DNA of 64,000 bases from Cytobacillus luteolus (GTDB lineage Bacteria; Bacillota; Bacilli; Bacillales; Bacillaceae_L): the NCBI RefSeq assembly GCF_017873715.1, contig NZ_JAGGKM010000007.1, positions 1 through 64,000 on the forward strand, read 5' to 3'. Every line of letters starts with the position of its first letter. Position 1 is the stretch's first letter. The notes beneath the pieces were generated by a model. The model had not been told where the DNA came from. It worked only from the letters and a program-made list of their open reading frames with translations, and made no database searches. This document shows, in pieces, positions 12,210-23,089 of the stretch. The position numbers and the translations under genes are program-made.

Positions 12210-12557
12210 ATGAAAAAGGAATTTCGAATAAAAGATAATAAAGATTTTCAAACTGTATTCCAAAAAGGAATATCTACAGCGAATCGTCAGTTTGTCGTTT
12301 ATGTGCTAGAAAAAGAGCAGACACATTTTCGGATTGGGTTATCGGTTAGTAAAAAGATAGGAAATGCAGTTACACGAAATCGTATAAAACGATTGATACG
12401 GCAGTTTTTCCTTGAGCATCAAGAACATCTTGATCAAAACAAGGACTACATTGTTATTGCTAGAAAACCTACATCTGTAATGGATTATTATGAAGTAACC
12501 AATAGCTTAAGACATGTTATGAAACTGGCTAAGGTATTGAAAATGAAATATAAGTGA
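12210..12557 (+). CDS. rnpA: Ribonuclease P protein component
   Basis: A 115-aa protein subunit of RNase P, which matures tRNA 5' ends. The signature is [18 protein letters not shown]. The start ATG is preceded by GGAGTG. It follows rpmH after a terminator, and spoIIIJ lies downstream in the same direction. Confidence 0.97.
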   Translation: MKKEFRIKDNKDFQTVFQKGISTANRQFVVYVLEKEQTHFRIGLSVSKKIGNAVTRNRIKRLIRQFFLEHQEHLDQNKDYIVIARKPTSVMDYYEVTNSLRHVMKLAKVLKMKYK

Positions 12558-12664
12558 TAAATTTTTGGTTTTCAAAGAAATTTTGGGTGAAAAGTGATAA
12601 AATACATAGAGGCTTCTTATCTTTAATTATCATTGGAATCTACTACTTTTAGGAGGAAATTCGG

Positions 12665-13441
12665 TTGAAAAAGCGAATATTACTTTTTAGTACATTAATT
12701 GCTCTTTTATTGCTGTTAACTGGTTGTACAGAAATCAATGAGCCGATTACTGCAGAAAGTGAAGGTATTTGGAATTCGTATTTTGTTTATCCACTTTCAT
12801 GGCTTATTACATATTTTGCTGAGTTAACTAACGAGAACTATGGACTAGCCATTATTATTGTTACTTTGATCATTCGTTTTGCGATCTTACCATTAATGAT
12901 TAAGCAAACGAAGAGCTCTAAAGCGATGCAAGCTATTCAACCAGAGCTAATGGAACTTCGTAATAAATACAGTTCCAAAGATCAAAAAACACAACAAAAG
13001 CTACAACAGGAAACAATGGCGCTTTTCCAAAAGCATGGAGTTAATCCATTAGCCGGCTGTATGCCACTACTAATTCAAATGCCAATCTTAATTGGATTTT
13101 ATCACGCTATCATGAGAACTGAGGAAATATCAACTCATAACTTTTTATGGTTTGATCTTGGCGAAGCCGATCCATACTTTATCTTACCGTTGGTAGCAGG
13201 TGCTACAACTTTTATTCAACAGAAGATGATGATGGCAGGAACTGAGAACTTAAATCCTCAAATGGCAATGATGCTATGGATTATGCCAATCATGATTATT
13301 ATCTTTGCAATAACATTCCCGGCTGCACTTTCTTTATACTGGGTAGTTGGTAACTTATTTATGATTGTACAAACTTACTTTATTAAAGGTCCAGAGCTAA
13401 AAGCAGCTGCTGGAAAACCTGCGGGAGGAGCAAAAAAGTGA
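12665..13441 (+). CDS. spoIIIJ: Membrane protein insertase YidC1 / SpoIIIJ
   Basis: A 258-aa YidC/Oxa1 family insertase. The N-terminus is a lipoprotein signal with lipobox LLTGC (Cys about 21). About five membrane segments follow, with the conserved FGLAI-type first segment ([14 protein letters not shown]) and [12 protein letters not shown]. It inserts proteins in the membrane, and in Bacillus it also supports sigma-G activation in the forespore. The start is TTG with TAGGAGGAAA upstream. The last bases overlap jag. Confidence 0.97.
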   Translation: MKKRILLFSTLIALLLLLTGCTEINEPITAESEGIWNSYFVYPLSWLITYFAELTNENYGLAIIIVTLIIRFAILPLMIKQTKSSKAMQAIQPELMELRNKYSSKDQKTQQKLQQETMALFQKHGVNPLAGCMPLLIQMPILIGFYHAIMRTEEISTHNFLWFDLGEADPYFILPLVAGATTFIQQKMMMAGTENLNPQMAMMLWIMPIMIIIFAITFPAALSLYWVVGNLFMIVQTYFIKGPELKAAAGKPAGGAKK

Positions 13442-14058
13442 AACAGATAACTGCTACAGGCCAAACAGTCGATGAAGCAGTAGAATCAGCTTTAGCTCAA
13501 TTACAAACAACAAAAGACCGCGCAGAAATTACAATTATTGATGAAGGTAAAAAAGGGATTTTCGGAATCTTCGGCACAAAACCAGCTATTGTTAAAGTAA
13601 CAATGAAGATGGATCCGGTTGAAGAATCAAAAAAGTTTTTACAGCAAGTAATAGCAAATATGGGAGTTTCAGCACAAATCGAAGTAACTGTTCAAGGAAA
13701 AAATGTTGAATTTAACATTTCTGGAGAAAAGATTGCCATTTTAATTGGTAAACGTGGCCAAACTTTAAATTCTCTCCAGTATCTAACTCAGTTAGTAGCG
13801 AACCGTTTCTCAGAGCAATTCATTAATATCATTGTTGATGCTGAAAATTACCGCAGACGACGCCAGGATACATTAATACAGCTAGCAGAAAGACTTGCAG
13901 ATAAAGCTGTTCGAACCGGACAAGATGTTGCGTTAGAACCAATGCCTTCATATGAGCGTAAAGTGATTCATACAGCTCTAGTAACAAACAAAAAGGTCAA
14001 AACATTTTCAAGTGGTACTGATCCAAATCGTCATCTTGTAATTACACCAAATAAGTAA
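13438..14058 (+). CDS. jag: RNA-binding protein Jag / KhpB (Jag_N, KH and R3H domains)
   Basis: A 206-aa protein with an N-terminal Jag_N domain (1-50), a KH domain containing [14 protein letters not shown] and an R3H domain ([19 protein letters not shown] to the end). It binds RNA and acts with KhpA in cell elongation and division control in Gram-positives. The GTG start overlaps the spoIIIJ stop by 4 bp, so the two are translationally coupled. Confidence 0.96.
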   Translation: MKQITATGQTVDEAVESALAQLQTTKDRAEITIIDEGKKGIFGIFGTKPAIVKVTMKMDPVEESKKFLQQVIANMGVSAQIEVTVQGKNVEFNISGEKIAILIGKRGQTLNSLQYLTQLVANRFSEQFINIIVDAENYRRRRQDTLIQLAERLADKAVRTGQDVALEPMPSYERKVIHTALVTNKKVKTFSSGTDPNRHLVITPNK

Positions 14059-14064
14059 ATGTTA

Positions 14065-14102
14065 AATACCCTTAGGAGATTAATCCTAAGGGTATTTTTT
14101 TG
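14065..14102 (+). terminator. Terminator after jag
   Basis: A 13-bp perfect hairpin (AATACCCTTAGGA / TCCTAAGGGTATT) with a T-run. Confidence 0.92.
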
Positions 14103-14199
14103 GATTTTTTACCTTCAAAGACATAAACCTATTTAAAAAACTCGTCAATCATCGATATAATGCAACAATCTTTTCCTAAAACCAGCCTTCTATATTGTT

Positions 14200-14312
14200 A
14201 TTCACATGTGGATAAGTTAAAATTAGACTGATACTCAAAAAATGGTACGGACTCGTTATCTATGTGGATAAATAGGGAATAATATAAATTGTTTGAGTGG
14301 ATAGTGGATAAG
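14200..14312. promoter_or_regulatory. DnaA-box cluster between jag and mnmE
   Basis: TGTGGATAA at 14207-14215 and 14263-14271, plus AGTGGATAG/AGTGGATAA near-matches at about 14296-14311. B. subtilis has a DnaA-box cluster in the same jag-mnmE interval, as I recall it from published DnaA-binding maps. It may regulate mnmE or titrate DnaA. Nothing else is seen in the 296-bp gap apart from the jag terminator. Confidence 0.7.
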
Positions 14313-14354
14313 TAAAAATAGAACAACTGTGAAAGTGGCAAAAGAGGTGAAGTC

Positions 14355-15740
14355 ATGGAATTTGATACGATTGCCGCAATTTCAACTCCGATGGGAGAGG
14401 GAGCAATTGCTATCGTCCGATTAAGTGGTGAGGAAGCAATTGCAATTGCCGATACAATTTTTAAAACAAAATCGAGGAAGAAATTGAGTGAGGTAGAGTC
14501 GCATACAATTCACTATGGAAATATTGTAGACCCAGATAAGGATCAGGTCGTAGAGGAAGTCATGGTTTCTTTAATGAGAGGACCAAGGACATTTACGAGA
14601 GAAGATGTCGTTGAAATAAATTGTCATGGTGGACTTGTTTCTGTAAATAGAGTGTTACAGCTTGTACTAACTCAAGGTGCAAGGTTAGCAGAGCCGGGTG
14701 AATTTACAAAACGAGCTTTTTTAAATGGAAGAATTGATTTATCTCAGGCTGAAGCCGTAATGGACTTAATACGAGCTAAAACGGATCGTGCTATGAATGT
14801 AGCCATTGACCAAATGGAAGGGCGTCTATCCAAGCTTATTCAAAGGTTAAGACAAGAGCTACTTGAAACTCTAGCTCATATTGAAGTAAACATAGATTAT
14901 CCGGAATATGATGATGTTGAGGAAATGACCCATACCGTTCTAATTGAAAAAGCTTCAAAAGTACGTAATGAAATTGAAATTCTACTGCGTACCTCAAATC
15001 AAGGTAAAATTTTGCGTGAGGGACTTTCGACTGTTATCATCGGTAGGCCGAATGTAGGTAAATCCTCACTATTAAATAGTCTAGTTCATGAAAATAAAGC
15101 TATTGTAACAGACATACCAGGAACAACTCGTGACGTGATTGAAGAGTATGTAAATGTTAGAGGAGTTCCACTTAGACTTGTTGATACGGCTGGTATACGT
15201 GAAACTGAAGATATTGTTGAACGTATTGGTGTAGAACGTTCTAGAGAAGTACTAAAAAAAGCAGATTTAATACTGTTAGTACTTAATTATAATGAAGCAT
15301 TATCAGAGGAAGATGAAAAGTTATTCGAAGCTGTTAAAGGAATGGACACAATTGTCATTATTAATAAAACCGACCTTCCTCAAAAAATTGATTTACATAG
15401 AGTTAAGGAGATTATGTCAAGTCAACATCTAGTTACAACGTCTCTCTTAGAAGAAGAAGGTATTGATACATTAGAAGAAGCAATTTCTTCTATGTTTTTT
15501 GCAGGTAATATTGAATCTGGAGATTTAACGTACGTTTCTAATTCTCGTCACATTGCACTTTTAAATCAAGCAAAGAAAACAATTGAAGATGCAATTTCGG
15601 GAATCGAGATAAATGTTCCAATTGATTTGGTACAGATTGATTTGACAAGAACCTGGGAAATTCTTGGAGAAATAATTGGTGACGCCGTACATGAAAGTTT
15701 AATTGATCAGTTATTTTCACAATTTTGTCTAGGAAAATAA
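14355..15740 (+). CDS. mnmE: tRNA modification GTPase MnmE
   Basis: A 461-aa protein with an N-terminal folate-binding domain, a helical domain, an inserted G domain (Walker A GRPNVGKS 230-237, [12 protein letters not shown]) and the C-terminal cysteine motif CLGK. With MnmG it installs the carboxymethylaminomethyl group on wobble uridine. The start ATG follows AGAGGTGAAG. It is the first gene of the mnmE-mnmG-rsmG-noc series. Confidence 0.98.
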   Translation: MEFDTIAAISTPMGEGAIAIVRLSGEEAIAIADTIFKTKSRKKLSEVESHTIHYGNIVDPDKDQVVEEVMVSLMRGPRTFTREDVVEINCHGGLVSVNRVLQLVLTQGARLAEPGEFTKRAFLNGRIDLSQAEAVMDLIRAKTDRAMNVAIDQMEGRLSKLIQRLRQELLETLAHIEVNIDYPEYDDVEEMTHTVLIEKASKVRNEIEILLRTSNQGKILREGLSTVIIGRPNVGKSSLLNSLVHENKAIVTDIPGTTRDVIEEYVNVRGVPLRLVDTAGIRETEDIVERIGVERSREVLKKADLILLVLNYNEALSEEDEKLFEAVKGMDTIVIINKTDLPQKIDLHRVKEIMSSQHLVTTSLLEEEGIDTLEEAISSMFFAGNIESGDLTYVSNSRHIALLNQAKKTIEDAISGIEINVPIDLVQIDLTRTWEILGEIIGDAVHESLIDQLFSQFCLGK

Positions 15741-15779
15741 CGTAGTATATTGAGTCCTAAATAAAGGAGGGACCATTTG

Positions 15780-17672
15780 ATGGGATATAAAGCCGGATCA
15801 TTTGATGTTATTGTCATCGGTGCAGGTCATGCAGGTTGTGAAGCTGGATTAGGTGCGGCCCGAGTTGGTGCGAAAACGTTAATGATTACCATTAACCTAG
15901 ATATGGTTGCATTTATGCCATGTAACCCTTCAGTGGGAGGACCAGCTAAAGGTATCGTTGTACGTGAAATCGATGCTTTAGGTGGTGAAATGGCAAAAAA
16001 TATTGATAAAACACATATTCAAATGAGAATGCTTAACACAGGAAAAGGCCCTGCTGTTCGTGCTCTAAGGGCTCAAGCAGACAAGTTTGATTATCAACAT
16101 GAAATGAAAAAAACATTAGAAAATGAAAAAAATCTAACTCTTGTCCAAGGCATGGTCGAGAGACTTATTGTTGAGGATGGTGTCTGTAAAGGGGTTGTTA
16201 CCCAAACAGGAGCAGAATATGAAGCAAAAGCGGTTGTTATTACAACGGGAACATTTTTAAGAGGCGAAATTATTATCGGTGACCTTAAGTACTCAAGTGG
16301 CCCTAATAATCAGCAGCCTTCTATTTCTTTATCCAATCATCTAGAAGAATTAGGCTTTGATTTAGTTCGATTCAAAACAGGTACACCACCAAGAGTTAGC
16401 AGTCTCTCTATTGATTACAGTAAAACGGAAATACAGCCTGGAGACGATATTCCTCGTGCTTTTTCCTATGAGACAACAAAATACATTACCGACCAACTAC
16501 CTTGTTGGTTAACCTATACTAGCCTTGAAACACATCAATTAATTGATGATAATTTACATCGTTCGCCAATGTACTCTGGAATGATCAAGGGAACAGGTCC
16601 TAGATATTGCCCATCTATAGAGGATAAAGTGGTTCGTTTTAATGATAAACCGCGTCATCAAATTTTCTTAGAACCTGAAGGTAGAAATACACAGGAAGTA
16701 TATGTTCAAGGACTTTCAACAAGTTTACCTGAGGATGTCCAACAACAAATGTTAAAAACCATCCCAGGCTTAGAAAACGTACAAATGATGAGAGCGGGAT
16801 ATGCTATTGAATATGATTCAATTGTCCCAACACAACTATGGCCAACACTTGAAACAAAAAAAATCAAGAATTTATACACTGCAGGTCAAATAAATGGAAC
16901 ATCCGGTTATGAAGAAGCTGCTGGCCAAGGAATTATGGCGGGTATTAATGCAGGTAGACGTTCGTTAGATAAAGAAGAGTTAATCTTAAACAGATCTGAT
17001 GCGTATATTGGAGTACTTATTGATGATTTAGTCACGAAAGGAACCAATGAACCCTATAGACTTTTAACCTCTCGTGCAGAGTATCGCTTATTACTACGAC
17101 ATGATAATGCAGATTTGCGTTTAACAGATAAAGGCTATGAACTGGGACTTATTAGTGAAGACCGATATAAGGCTTTTGAGGAAAAAAAGGCCGCAATAGA
17201 ACAAGAAAAAGAACGTTTACAATCAATTATTATTAAACCAACACAAGAAGTTCAAGAGATTATCCGTTCTGTTGGTGGAAGTGAGTTAAAAGATGGTATT
17301 CGTGCAGCTGATTTACTCAAGCGGCCAGAAATGACATATGCTCATATACATCAAATGGTTCCAGCAGACTATGAGATTAATCCTGATGTGTCAGAACAGG
17401 TAGAAATACAGGTTAAATATGAAGGTTATATTGAAAAATCCTTGCAACAGGTAGAGCGTCATAAAAAGATGGAGGATAAGAAAATCCCAGAGAATATTGA
17501 CTATGATGCTATTTCAAGCTTAGCAAATGAGGCCAGACAAAAGTTAAAAGAAGTTAGGCCACTTTCTGTAGGTCAAGCATCTAGAATTTCAGGAGTTAAT
17601 CCAGCAGATGTTTCGATCCTCTTAATTTACTTAGAGCAAGGAAGGATTGCTAGGGTATCAAGTGAACTGTAG
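15780..17672 (+). CDS. mnmG: tRNA uridine-5-carboxymethylaminomethyl modification protein MnmG
   Basis: A 630-aa FAD-dependent partner of MnmE (GidA). It has an N-terminal dinucleotide fold [11 protein letters not shown], the GidA signatures [11 protein letters not shown] and [17 protein letters not shown], and a C-terminal helical domain. ATG 15780 is preferred (AAAGGAGGG nine bases upstream); a TTG at 15777 is possible. Confidence 0.98.
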   Translation: MGYKAGSFDVIVIGAGHAGCEAGLGAARVGAKTLMITINLDMVAFMPCNPSVGGPAKGIVVREIDALGGEMAKNIDKTHIQMRMLNTGKGPAVRALRAQADKFDYQHEMKKTLENEKNLTLVQGMVERLIVEDGVCKGVVTQTGAEYEAKAVVITTGTFLRGEIIIGDLKYSSGPNNQQPSISLSNHLEELGFDLVRFKTGTPPRVSSLSIDYSKTEIQPGDDIPRAFSYETTKYITDQLPCWLTYTSLETHQLIDDNLHRSPMYSGMIKGTGPRYCPSIEDKVVRFNDKPRHQIFLEPEGRNTQEVYVQGLSTSLPEDVQQQMLKTIPGLENVQMMRAGYAIEYDSIVPTQLWPTLETKKIKNLYTAGQINGTSGYEEAAGQGIMAGINAGRRSLDKEELILNRSDAYIGVLIDDLVTKGTNEPYRLLTSRAEYRLLLRHDNADLRLTDKGYELGLISEDRYKAFEEKKAAIEQEKERLQSIIIKPTQEVQEIIRSVGGSELKDGIRAADLLKRPEMTYAHIHQMVPADYEINPDVSEQVEIQVKYEGYIEKSLQQVERHKKMEDKKIPENIDYDAISSLANEARQKLKEVRPLSVGQASRISGVNPADVSILLIYLEQGRIARVSSEL

Positions 17673-17696
17673 GTTACGCTGCGAAAGGATGAACAC

Positions 17697-18413
17697 ATGA
17701 ATATCAATATTTTTGTTGAAATGTTAGCTGAGAAAGGGATTACCCTTTCTCAGCAACAACTTGATCAATTTGAAAAGTATTATGAATTACTTGTTGAATG
17801 GAATGAGAAGATTAATTTAACAGCAATCACTGAAAAGCCTGAGGTTTATCTGAAACATTTTTATGATTCGATTACTTCTGCCTTTCATTTTGATTTCACT
17901 AAGGTAGAGACAGTTTGTGATGTAGGAGCGGGTGCTGGATTTCCGAGTATCCCATTAAAAATTTGTTTTCCACATCTTAATGTTTCAATTGTAGATTCTT
18001 TACAAAAAAGAATTACCTTCTTAAATCATCTAGCACAGGAATTAAACCTTGATTCTGTATCGTTTTATCATGATCGAGCTGAGACATTTGGGCAAAGACC
18101 TGATATTAGAGAGTCATACGATATTGTTATGGCTAGAGCGGTTGCTAGGTTATCAGTACTAAGCGAACTATGCCTACCATTAGTCAAAGTAAATGGGACC
18201 TTTATCGCAATGAAGGCAAGTGCCGCACAAGATGAACTAGAAGATAGTAAGAAAGCAATAGCTGTCTTAGGTGGACAAGTTTCGGAGTTAAAACACTTCT
18301 TATTGCCCATCGAAAATAGCGAAAGAAATATTGTGCTTATTAACAAGATTAAAACAACTCCCAAAAAGTATCCTAGAAAACCAGGGACACCTAATCGGAC
18401 ACCAATAAAATAA
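17697..18413 (+). CDS. rsmG: 16S rRNA (guanine-527-N7)-methyltransferase RsmG
   Basis: A 238-aa GidB-type methyltransferase. The SAM-binding motif is [16 protein letters not shown], and the segment [20 protein letters not shown] is characteristic. It methylates G527 in the 530 loop of 16S rRNA; loss causes low-level streptomycin resistance in other bacteria. AAGGATG lies upstream of the ATG. It ends MnmEG-type operon transcription at a terminator. Confidence 0.97.
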   Translation: MNINIFVEMLAEKGITLSQQQLDQFEKYYELLVEWNEKINLTAITEKPEVYLKHFYDSITSAFHFDFTKVETVCDVGAGAGFPSIPLKICFPHLNVSIVDSLQKRITFLNHLAQELNLDSVSFYHDRAETFGQRPDIRESYDIVMARAVARLSVLSELCLPLVKVNGTFIAMKASAAQDELEDSKKAIAVLGGQVSELKHFLLPIENSERNIVLINKIKTTPKKYPRKPGTPNRTPIK

Positions 18414-18429
18414 CGAAATGAAACAAAAA

Positions 18430-18465
18430 GAGAAAAACTAGACCGGTCACTAACTAGTTTTTCTC
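18430..18465. terminator. Bidirectional terminator after rsmG
   Basis: A 12-bp inverted repeat GAGAAAAACTAG / CTAGTTTTTCTC with T-runs on both strands. Confidence 0.8.
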
Positions 18466-18485
18466 TTACCTTAAATCTGGTATAA

Positions 18486-18501
18486 TGTTTCACGTGGAAC
18501 A
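18486..18501. promoter_or_regulatory. parS site 1
   Basis: TGTTTCACGTGGAACA, a one-mismatch match to the 16-bp consensus TGTTTCACGTGAAACA bound by Spo0J. It lies in the noc upstream region. Confidence 0.93.
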
Positions 18502-18643
18502 TTTTCTAGTAAACTATTATTTATTAGTGACAATAGTAATAATTCTATCAAACTTTTATTTTATATTTTAAGCCAAATGTAGCAGGAAAGAATCGATTAA
18601 TAGAGAATTCTTATAGAGGAGTTTCAAAAGGTGGTGTAGGCTC

Positions 18644-19531
18644 ATGAAGAATACTTTTTCACGCTTCTTTAGTCTTAGTGAAAAAGAAATAGCAAAAGAA
18701 ATAGTAGTAGAAAAAGACACTGAAACTGTTTCTGTTTCTGAAGAAAAACAGCAATTAAATGAAGAAGTAAAACAAATACCTGTTCAAAACATTGTGCCCA
18801 ATAGATTTCAGCCACGTACAGTTTTTAATGAGGAAAAAATTTCTGAGCTTGCTTTAACAATTCGAACACATGGTGTCATACAGCCGATAGTTGTCAGAGA
18901 ATATTCTGATGATAAATTTGAAATTATTGCTGGTGAGAGACGTTGGAGGGCAGTGCAATCATTAAATTGGGAAACCATTCCTGCGATTGTAAAAGAATTT
19001 AATGACAAAGAGACAGCATCTGTAGCTTTAATTGAAAACTTACAACGTGAAGAATTATCTGCTATTGAAGAAGCTGTTGCATACTCCAAACTATTAGAAC
19101 TACACAATTTAACTCAAGAAGCACTAGCACAAAGACTAGGCAAAGGACAATCAACTGTTGCAAATAAGTTAAGGTTGTTAAAACTTCCGGATGATGTGCA
19201 AAATGCACTAATGGAAAAAAGCTTAACAGAACGTCATGCTCGTGCCTTAATTCCATTAAAAGATCCTGAAAAACAGGTTCAATTAATGAAAGAAATTATT
19301 GAAAAACAATTAAATGTTAAACAAACAGAAGATCGTGTTGTCAGAATGCTTGAGCAGACAAAAAAGAAGCCACAACCAAAACGAAAAGCATTTAGTAGAG
19401 ATACGAGAATTGCTATGAATACAATTAGACAATCGTTAACAATGGTTAACGAGAGTGGTGTCTCAATTGATTCTGAAGAAGAAGAATTTGAAGACTATTA
19501 TCAGTTTACTATAAAAATACCTAAAAAATAG
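18644..19531 (+). CDS. noc: Nucleoid occlusion protein Noc
   Basis: A 295-aa ParB-family protein. The N-terminal basic, amphipathic start ([15 protein letters not shown]) is the expected membrane-targeting segment. The ParB CTPase motifs GERRWRA and [14 protein letters not shown] follow, then the central helix-turn-helix [24 protein letters not shown]. Noc prevents division over the nucleoid and binds its own NBS sites, not parS. It is a paralogue of spo0J (20676). Placement between rsmG and soj is as in B. subtilis. Confidence 0.95.
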   Translation: MKNTFSRFFSLSEKEIAKEIVVEKDTETVSVSEEKQQLNEEVKQIPVQNIVPNRFQPRTVFNEEKISELALTIRTHGVIQPIVVREYSDDKFEIIAGERRWRAVQSLNWETIPAIVKEFNDKETASVALIENLQREELSAIEEAVAYSKLLELHNLTQEALAQRLGKGQSTVANKLRLLKLPDDVQNALMEKSLTERHARALIPLKDPEKQVQLMKEIIEKQLNVKQTEDRVVRMLEQTKKKPQPKRKAFSRDTRIAMNTIRQSLTMVNESGVSIDSEEEEFEDYYQFTIKIPKK

Positions 19532-19535
19532 ATTT

Positions 19536-19560
19536 CCTCATCATTTGATGGGGTTTTTTG
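19536..19560 (+). terminator. Terminator after noc
   Basis: A short hairpin CCTCATCA / TGATGGGG followed by TTTTTT, five bases after the stop codon. Confidence 0.75.
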
Positions 19561-19610
19561 TTATGTTATTATTAGTGATAATTCCAAATATTTTTTTTGA
19601 TTTGAATCTT

Positions 19611-19690
19611 GACCGTTCCTTTCTACTGCAGCCACTTGCTTTCCTCAACTTCTGAGCAGGAGTCAAGTGTCTTCCGCTTCAATTCACTAT
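19611..19690. repeat. Truncated Bacillaceae intergenic repeat, copy 1
   Basis: It starts GACCGTTCCTTTCTACTGCA and ends GGAGTCAAGTGTCTTCCGCT..., matching both ends of the 187-bp repeats at 27471 and 30564 while lacking their centre (about 80 bp). It is the main content of the 390-bp noc-soj gap, together with a parS site. Confidence 0.85.
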
Positions 19691-19783
19691 TAAATGTATA
19701 TTAAGTAACCTCCACAAAATCATTTATTACATATCCCATTTACTATCCTTTTTCTATGTATTAATTGGAAAAATACCTATAAA

Positions 19784-19799
19784 TGTTTCACGTGGAACA
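19784..19799. promoter_or_regulatory. parS site 2
   Basis: TGTTTCACGTGGAACA, identical to site 1, about 120 bp upstream of soj. Confidence 0.93.
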
Positions 19800-19921
19800 T
19801 TGAATCTAGTAAATAGTTCTTATTCTAGTAATTTTTTTTTGAAAAAAACATCAAAGTATACTTTTTCGTGATAAAATAGTGAAAGTGTAGAAAAGATTGT
19901 TGACTGAAAGTAGGTGAAGTC

Positions 19922-20683
19922 GTGGGGAAGATTATCGCGATTGCAAACCAAAAGGGTGGAGTTGGGAAAACAACTACATCGGTTAATTTAAGTGCATGCT
20001 TAGCATATATCGGTAAAAAGGTATTACTCGTTGATATTGATCCACAAGGAAATGCAACAAGTGGAACCGGTATTGAAAAAGCAGAGGTAGATCAGTGTAT
20101 TTATGACGTTTTAGTTGATGATGTGAATGCAAGTGATGTAATTAAACCAACGGTTGTTGAAAATTTATATATGATTCCTGCAACAATACAATTAGCAGGG
20201 GCAGAGATTGAATTAGTTCCTACAATTTCCAGGGAAGTACGACTGAAAAGGGCTCTTGATGAGGTAAAGGATCAGTATGACTATATTATTATTGATTGTC
20301 CTCCATCCCTAGGCCTGTTAACCATAAATGCATTAACTGCATCTGAAGCTGTCTTGATTCCTGTACAATGTGAATATTACGCACTAGAGGGATTAAGTCA
20401 ATTACTTAATACAGTTCGATTAGTTCAAAAGCACCTTAATACGAATCTAATGATTGAAGGTGTGTTACTTACAATGTTAGATGCTCGTACAAATTTAGGA
20501 ATTCAAGTTATTGATGAAGTGAAAAAATATTTTCAAGATAAAGTTTACAAAACAATTATTCCTAGAAATGTACGGTTAAGTGAAGCGCCGAGCCATGGGG
20601 AACCAATTATTATCTACGATCCGAAATCAAGAGGAGCGGAAGTTTATTTAGATCTTGCAAAGGAAGTGGTTAAGAATGGCTAA
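19922..20683 (+). CDS. soj: Chromosome partitioning ATPase Soj (ParA)
   Basis: A 253-aa ParA/MinD-type ATPase. The deviant Walker A is KGGVGKTT at 11-18 ([19 protein letters not shown]), and Walker B is [11 protein letters not shown]. It regulates DnaA and works with Spo0J-parS in origin segregation. The GTG start has TAGGTGA upstream. It overlaps spo0J by 8 bp. Confidence 0.97.
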   Translation: MGKIIAIANQKGGVGKTTTSVNLSACLAYIGKKVLLVDIDPQGNATSGTGIEKAEVDQCIYDVLVDDVNASDVIKPTVVENLYMIPATIQLAGAEIELVPTISREVRLKRALDEVKDQYDYIIIDCPPSLGLLTINALTASEAVLIPVQCEYYALEGLSQLLNTVRLVQKHLNTNLMIEGVLLTMLDARTNLGIQVIDEVKKYFQDKVYKTIIPRNVRLSEAPSHGEPIIIYDPKSRGAEVYLDLAKEVVKNG

Positions 20684-21530
20684 GGGGTTAGGTAAAGGCA
20701 TAAACGCATTGTTTTCAACAATGGAAGTTGGTAAAGAAGAAATTGTACAAGAAGTTAAAATTAAAGATTTGAGGCCAAATCCTTATCAACCACGTAAAAC
20801 ATTCAATCCTGAAGCAATCTCTGAGTTAAAAGAGTCCATCCTAACTCATGGTATTTTACAACCAATCATTGTAAGAAAGAGTATAAAGGGTTTTGAGATT
20901 GTAGCTGGAGAAAGAAGGTTTCGTGCAGCGAAAGAGGCTAAATTTGCTGCAGTTCCTGTTGTAGTAAGAGATTTAAATGAACAACAGATGATGGAAATTG
21001 CTTTACTGGAGAATTTACAACGTGAAGATTTAACTCCTATAGAAGAAGCAATTGCATATCAATCGTTGATCGATCATTTAAAGCTTACTCAAGAACAATT
21101 AGCACAGCGTTTAGGGAAAAGTCGTCCTCATATTGCAAATCACCTTCGACTTTTGGCTCTACCAAAGCAAATTCAAGATCTTATATCCGATGGACAATTA
21201 TCAATGGGGCACGGTCGTACTTTATTAGGACTAAAGAAAAAAGAAAAGTTACAGCCTGTCGTTGAAAAGGTCATTAAAGAGAAGCTGAATGTACGTCAAT
21301 TAGAACTCTTAGTTGCTGAAATTAATGAAAATGTTTCACGTGAAACATTGAAACCCAAAAAAGAAAAAAATATATTCATTCGAGAGCGTGAAACGTTACT
21401 AAGAGAAAGATTTGGTACTTCGGTATCTATTAAACAAAACAAGAAAAAAGGTAAAATTGAAATTGAGTTCTTTTCAAATGATGATTTAGAACGAATTCTT
21501 GAATTGTTAGATCCTTCTAATGTGTCATAA
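20676..21530 (+). CDS. spo0J: Chromosome partitioning protein Spo0J (ParB)
   Basis: A 284-aa CTP-dependent clamp that loads at parS and recruits condensin. It has the N-terminal Soj-interacting segment [13 protein letters not shown], the CTP motif [21 protein letters not shown], the helix-turn-helix [24 protein letters not shown] and a C-terminal dimerisation domain. The frame extends upstream to 20655 but the family start is the ATG at 20676. A parS lies inside the gene. Confidence 0.97.
   Translation: MAKGLGKGINALFSTMEVGKEEIVQEVKIKDLRPNPYQPRKTFNPEAISELKESILTHGILQPIIVRKSIKGFEIVAGERRFRAAKEAKFAAVPVVVRDLNEQQMMEIALLENLQREDLTPIEEAIAYQSLIDHLKLTQEQLAQRLGKSRPHIANHLRLLALPKQIQDLISDGQLSMGHGRTLLGLKKKEKLQPVVEKVIKEKLNVRQLELLVAEINENVSRETLKPKKEKNIFIRERETLLRERFGTSVSIKQNKKKGKIEIEFFSNDDLERILELLDPSNVS
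21332..21347. promoter_or_regulatory. parS site 3, within spo0J
   Basis: A perfect TGTTTCACGTGAAACA palindrome; in B. subtilis the spo0J gene also contains a parS. In frame it encodes part of ...ENVSRETL.... Confidence 0.97.
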
Positions 21531-21556
21531 TTTGTTGGGTTTAGGAGAATAGTAGG

Positions 21557-22291
21557 ATGGTATTGCTAGGAACAATTGTAAATGGATTGTGTATCATTCT
21601 TGGTACACTATTAGGTAAAGTACTACATCGTATACCTGAAAAGATGAAAACAACTGTCATGCATGGAATAGGACTAGCGGTCGTTATACTAGGAATTCAA
21701 ATGGGACTAAAGAGCAATCAGTTCTTAATTGTTATATTTAGTCTTGTGTTAGGTGCTGTTCTAGGTGAATGGTGGGATTTAGACGGAAAGCTAAATAAAC
21801 TTGGACTTTGGATTGAACGAAAAATAGGTGCTAAAGGCGAAGGTAGTATAGCGAAAGGTTTTGTTACTGCTACTCTGATTTTCGTAATAGGTGCGATGGC
21901 TATCATCGGTTCATTAGACAGTGGGCTTAGACAGGACCATCGTGTACTTTATACGAAATCAATAATTGATGGCTTTACTAGCTTAGTTTTAGCAACAACA
22001 TTAGGTATAGGTGTACTATTTTCGGCAGTACCAGTGATGTTATATCAAGGTTCAATCGCATTATTTGCAACGCAAATCGAAAAATGGGTTCCTACAGATC
22101 TAATGGATGCATTTATTGCTGATATGACTTCTACCGGAGGCTTAATGATATTAGCTATAGGTTTAAACTTGCTAGGAATTACTACGATACGAGTTGCGAA
22201 TTTACTTCCTGGTATCCTTGTAACAGCAGGACTTGTAACCTGTGTATATTATTGGAGCAATATGGTCCATTTCGTACAAACATTTCTATAA
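21557..22291 (+). CDS. DUF554 family membrane protein
   Basis: A 244-aa polytopic membrane protein with about seven hydrophobic segments. It begins MVLLGTIVNGLCIILGTLLGK and contains VIGAMAIIGSLDSGL, both typical of the DUF554 family. The function is unknown; transport has been suggested. The start ATG has TTTAGGAGAA upstream. It lies 26 bp after spo0J. Confidence 0.88.
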   Translation: MVLLGTIVNGLCIILGTLLGKVLHRIPEKMKTTVMHGIGLAVVILGIQMGLKSNQFLIVIFSLVLGAVLGEWWDLDGKLNKLGLWIERKIGAKGEGSIAKGFVTATLIFVIGAMAIIGSLDSGLRQDHRVLYTKSIIDGFTSLVLATTLGIGVLFSAVPVMLYQGSIALFATQIEKWVPTDLMDAFIADMTSTGGLMILAIGLNLLGITTIRVANLLPGILVTAGLVTCVYYWSNMVHFVQTFL

Positions 22292-22309
22292 AATTGAAAA
22301 AAAACACAC

Positions 22310-22340
22310 AAAAGTCTACCAATAGGGATAGACTTTTTTT
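22310..22340. terminator. Bidirectional terminator between DUF554 gene and yyaC
   Basis: An AAAAGTCTA / TAGACTTTT inverted repeat with A-rich and T-rich flanks, serving the converging genes. Confidence 0.85.
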
Positions 22341-22362
22341 GTGCTCTTTCTTTACGCAAAAA

Positions 22363-22980
22363 TTAATTTGTTAATGTATCGTGATTAGCTAAATTTACAA
22401 TTTCTCTTCGTCGTAGTATGTGTTTTTCGGTTTCGGCTATGCCTTCTGCAATACTATTTGCCATCTTCATGACTAGGCTGAGCCTTGTGTTCTGAAGGAC
22501 AAAAAACTCCATGAATCCACTGACATTCACAATACCTGTAATATGTATATCTCCAATTGGAATTAACTCTTTATTGACCCCGGCACCTGGTTTAACCGGA
22601 CCTTCATCAATCGTAACAATACCCACATTTTTTAATCTACCTAAACATGCATCAATTCCTATAATAAATGGATTATTGAAGGTGTTTTGAATCATATTTA
22701 CCTTTTCTATTAAATTAACAGCATGTATAGGTTCATCCAAAGTGCCATATACATGAAACAGGGACATCCCTTTTTCATGTAGTTTTGTGCCAATTAAGGG
22801 GCCCAACGAATCTCCTGTAGAACGATCTGTGCCTATACAAATAAATACAATTGGCCGATTGGATGCTGGTAAAAGTGAAGCTAGTCGTACTGAAATACTC
22901 TTGCGTGCATCCTCTCTGTCATAGGGAATTCTAGATAGGTCGTCTTTCTGGAGATCAAAAAGTTTCGATTTTAGATTCAT
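22363..22980 (-). CDS. yyaC: Spore protease YyaC family protein (DUF1256)
   Basis: A 205-aa protein with GTDRSTGDSLGPLIG and IGIDACLGRL, matching the YyaC/DUF1256 family related to the GPR protease fold. In B. subtilis yyaC is expressed in the forespore and lies reversed beside spo0J; the same orientation is seen here. The start is placed at ATG 22980 (AGGGGTGA eight bases upstream), giving 205 aa as in B. subtilis; a GTG three codons earlier is less likely. Confidence 0.92.
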   Translation of the reverse strand: MNLKSKLFDLQKDDLSRIPYDREDARKSISVRLASLLPASNRPIVFICIGTDRSTGDSLGPLIGTKLHEKGMSLFHVYGTLDEPIHAVNLIEKVNMIQNTFNNPFIIGIDACLGRLKNVGIVTIDEGPVKPGAGVNKELIPIGDIHITGIVNVSGFMEFFVLQNTRLSLVMKMANSIAEGIAETEKHILRRREIVNLANHDTLTN

Positions 22981-23089
22981 AGATTTCACCCCTAGTTAAT
23001 AGTACTAACAGTATACGGACAAAAGTGAAAATCTATACATAATTCACGAAACTTCTTAGTTAAATAGAAGAGAGCAGGGAGGCGAAAAC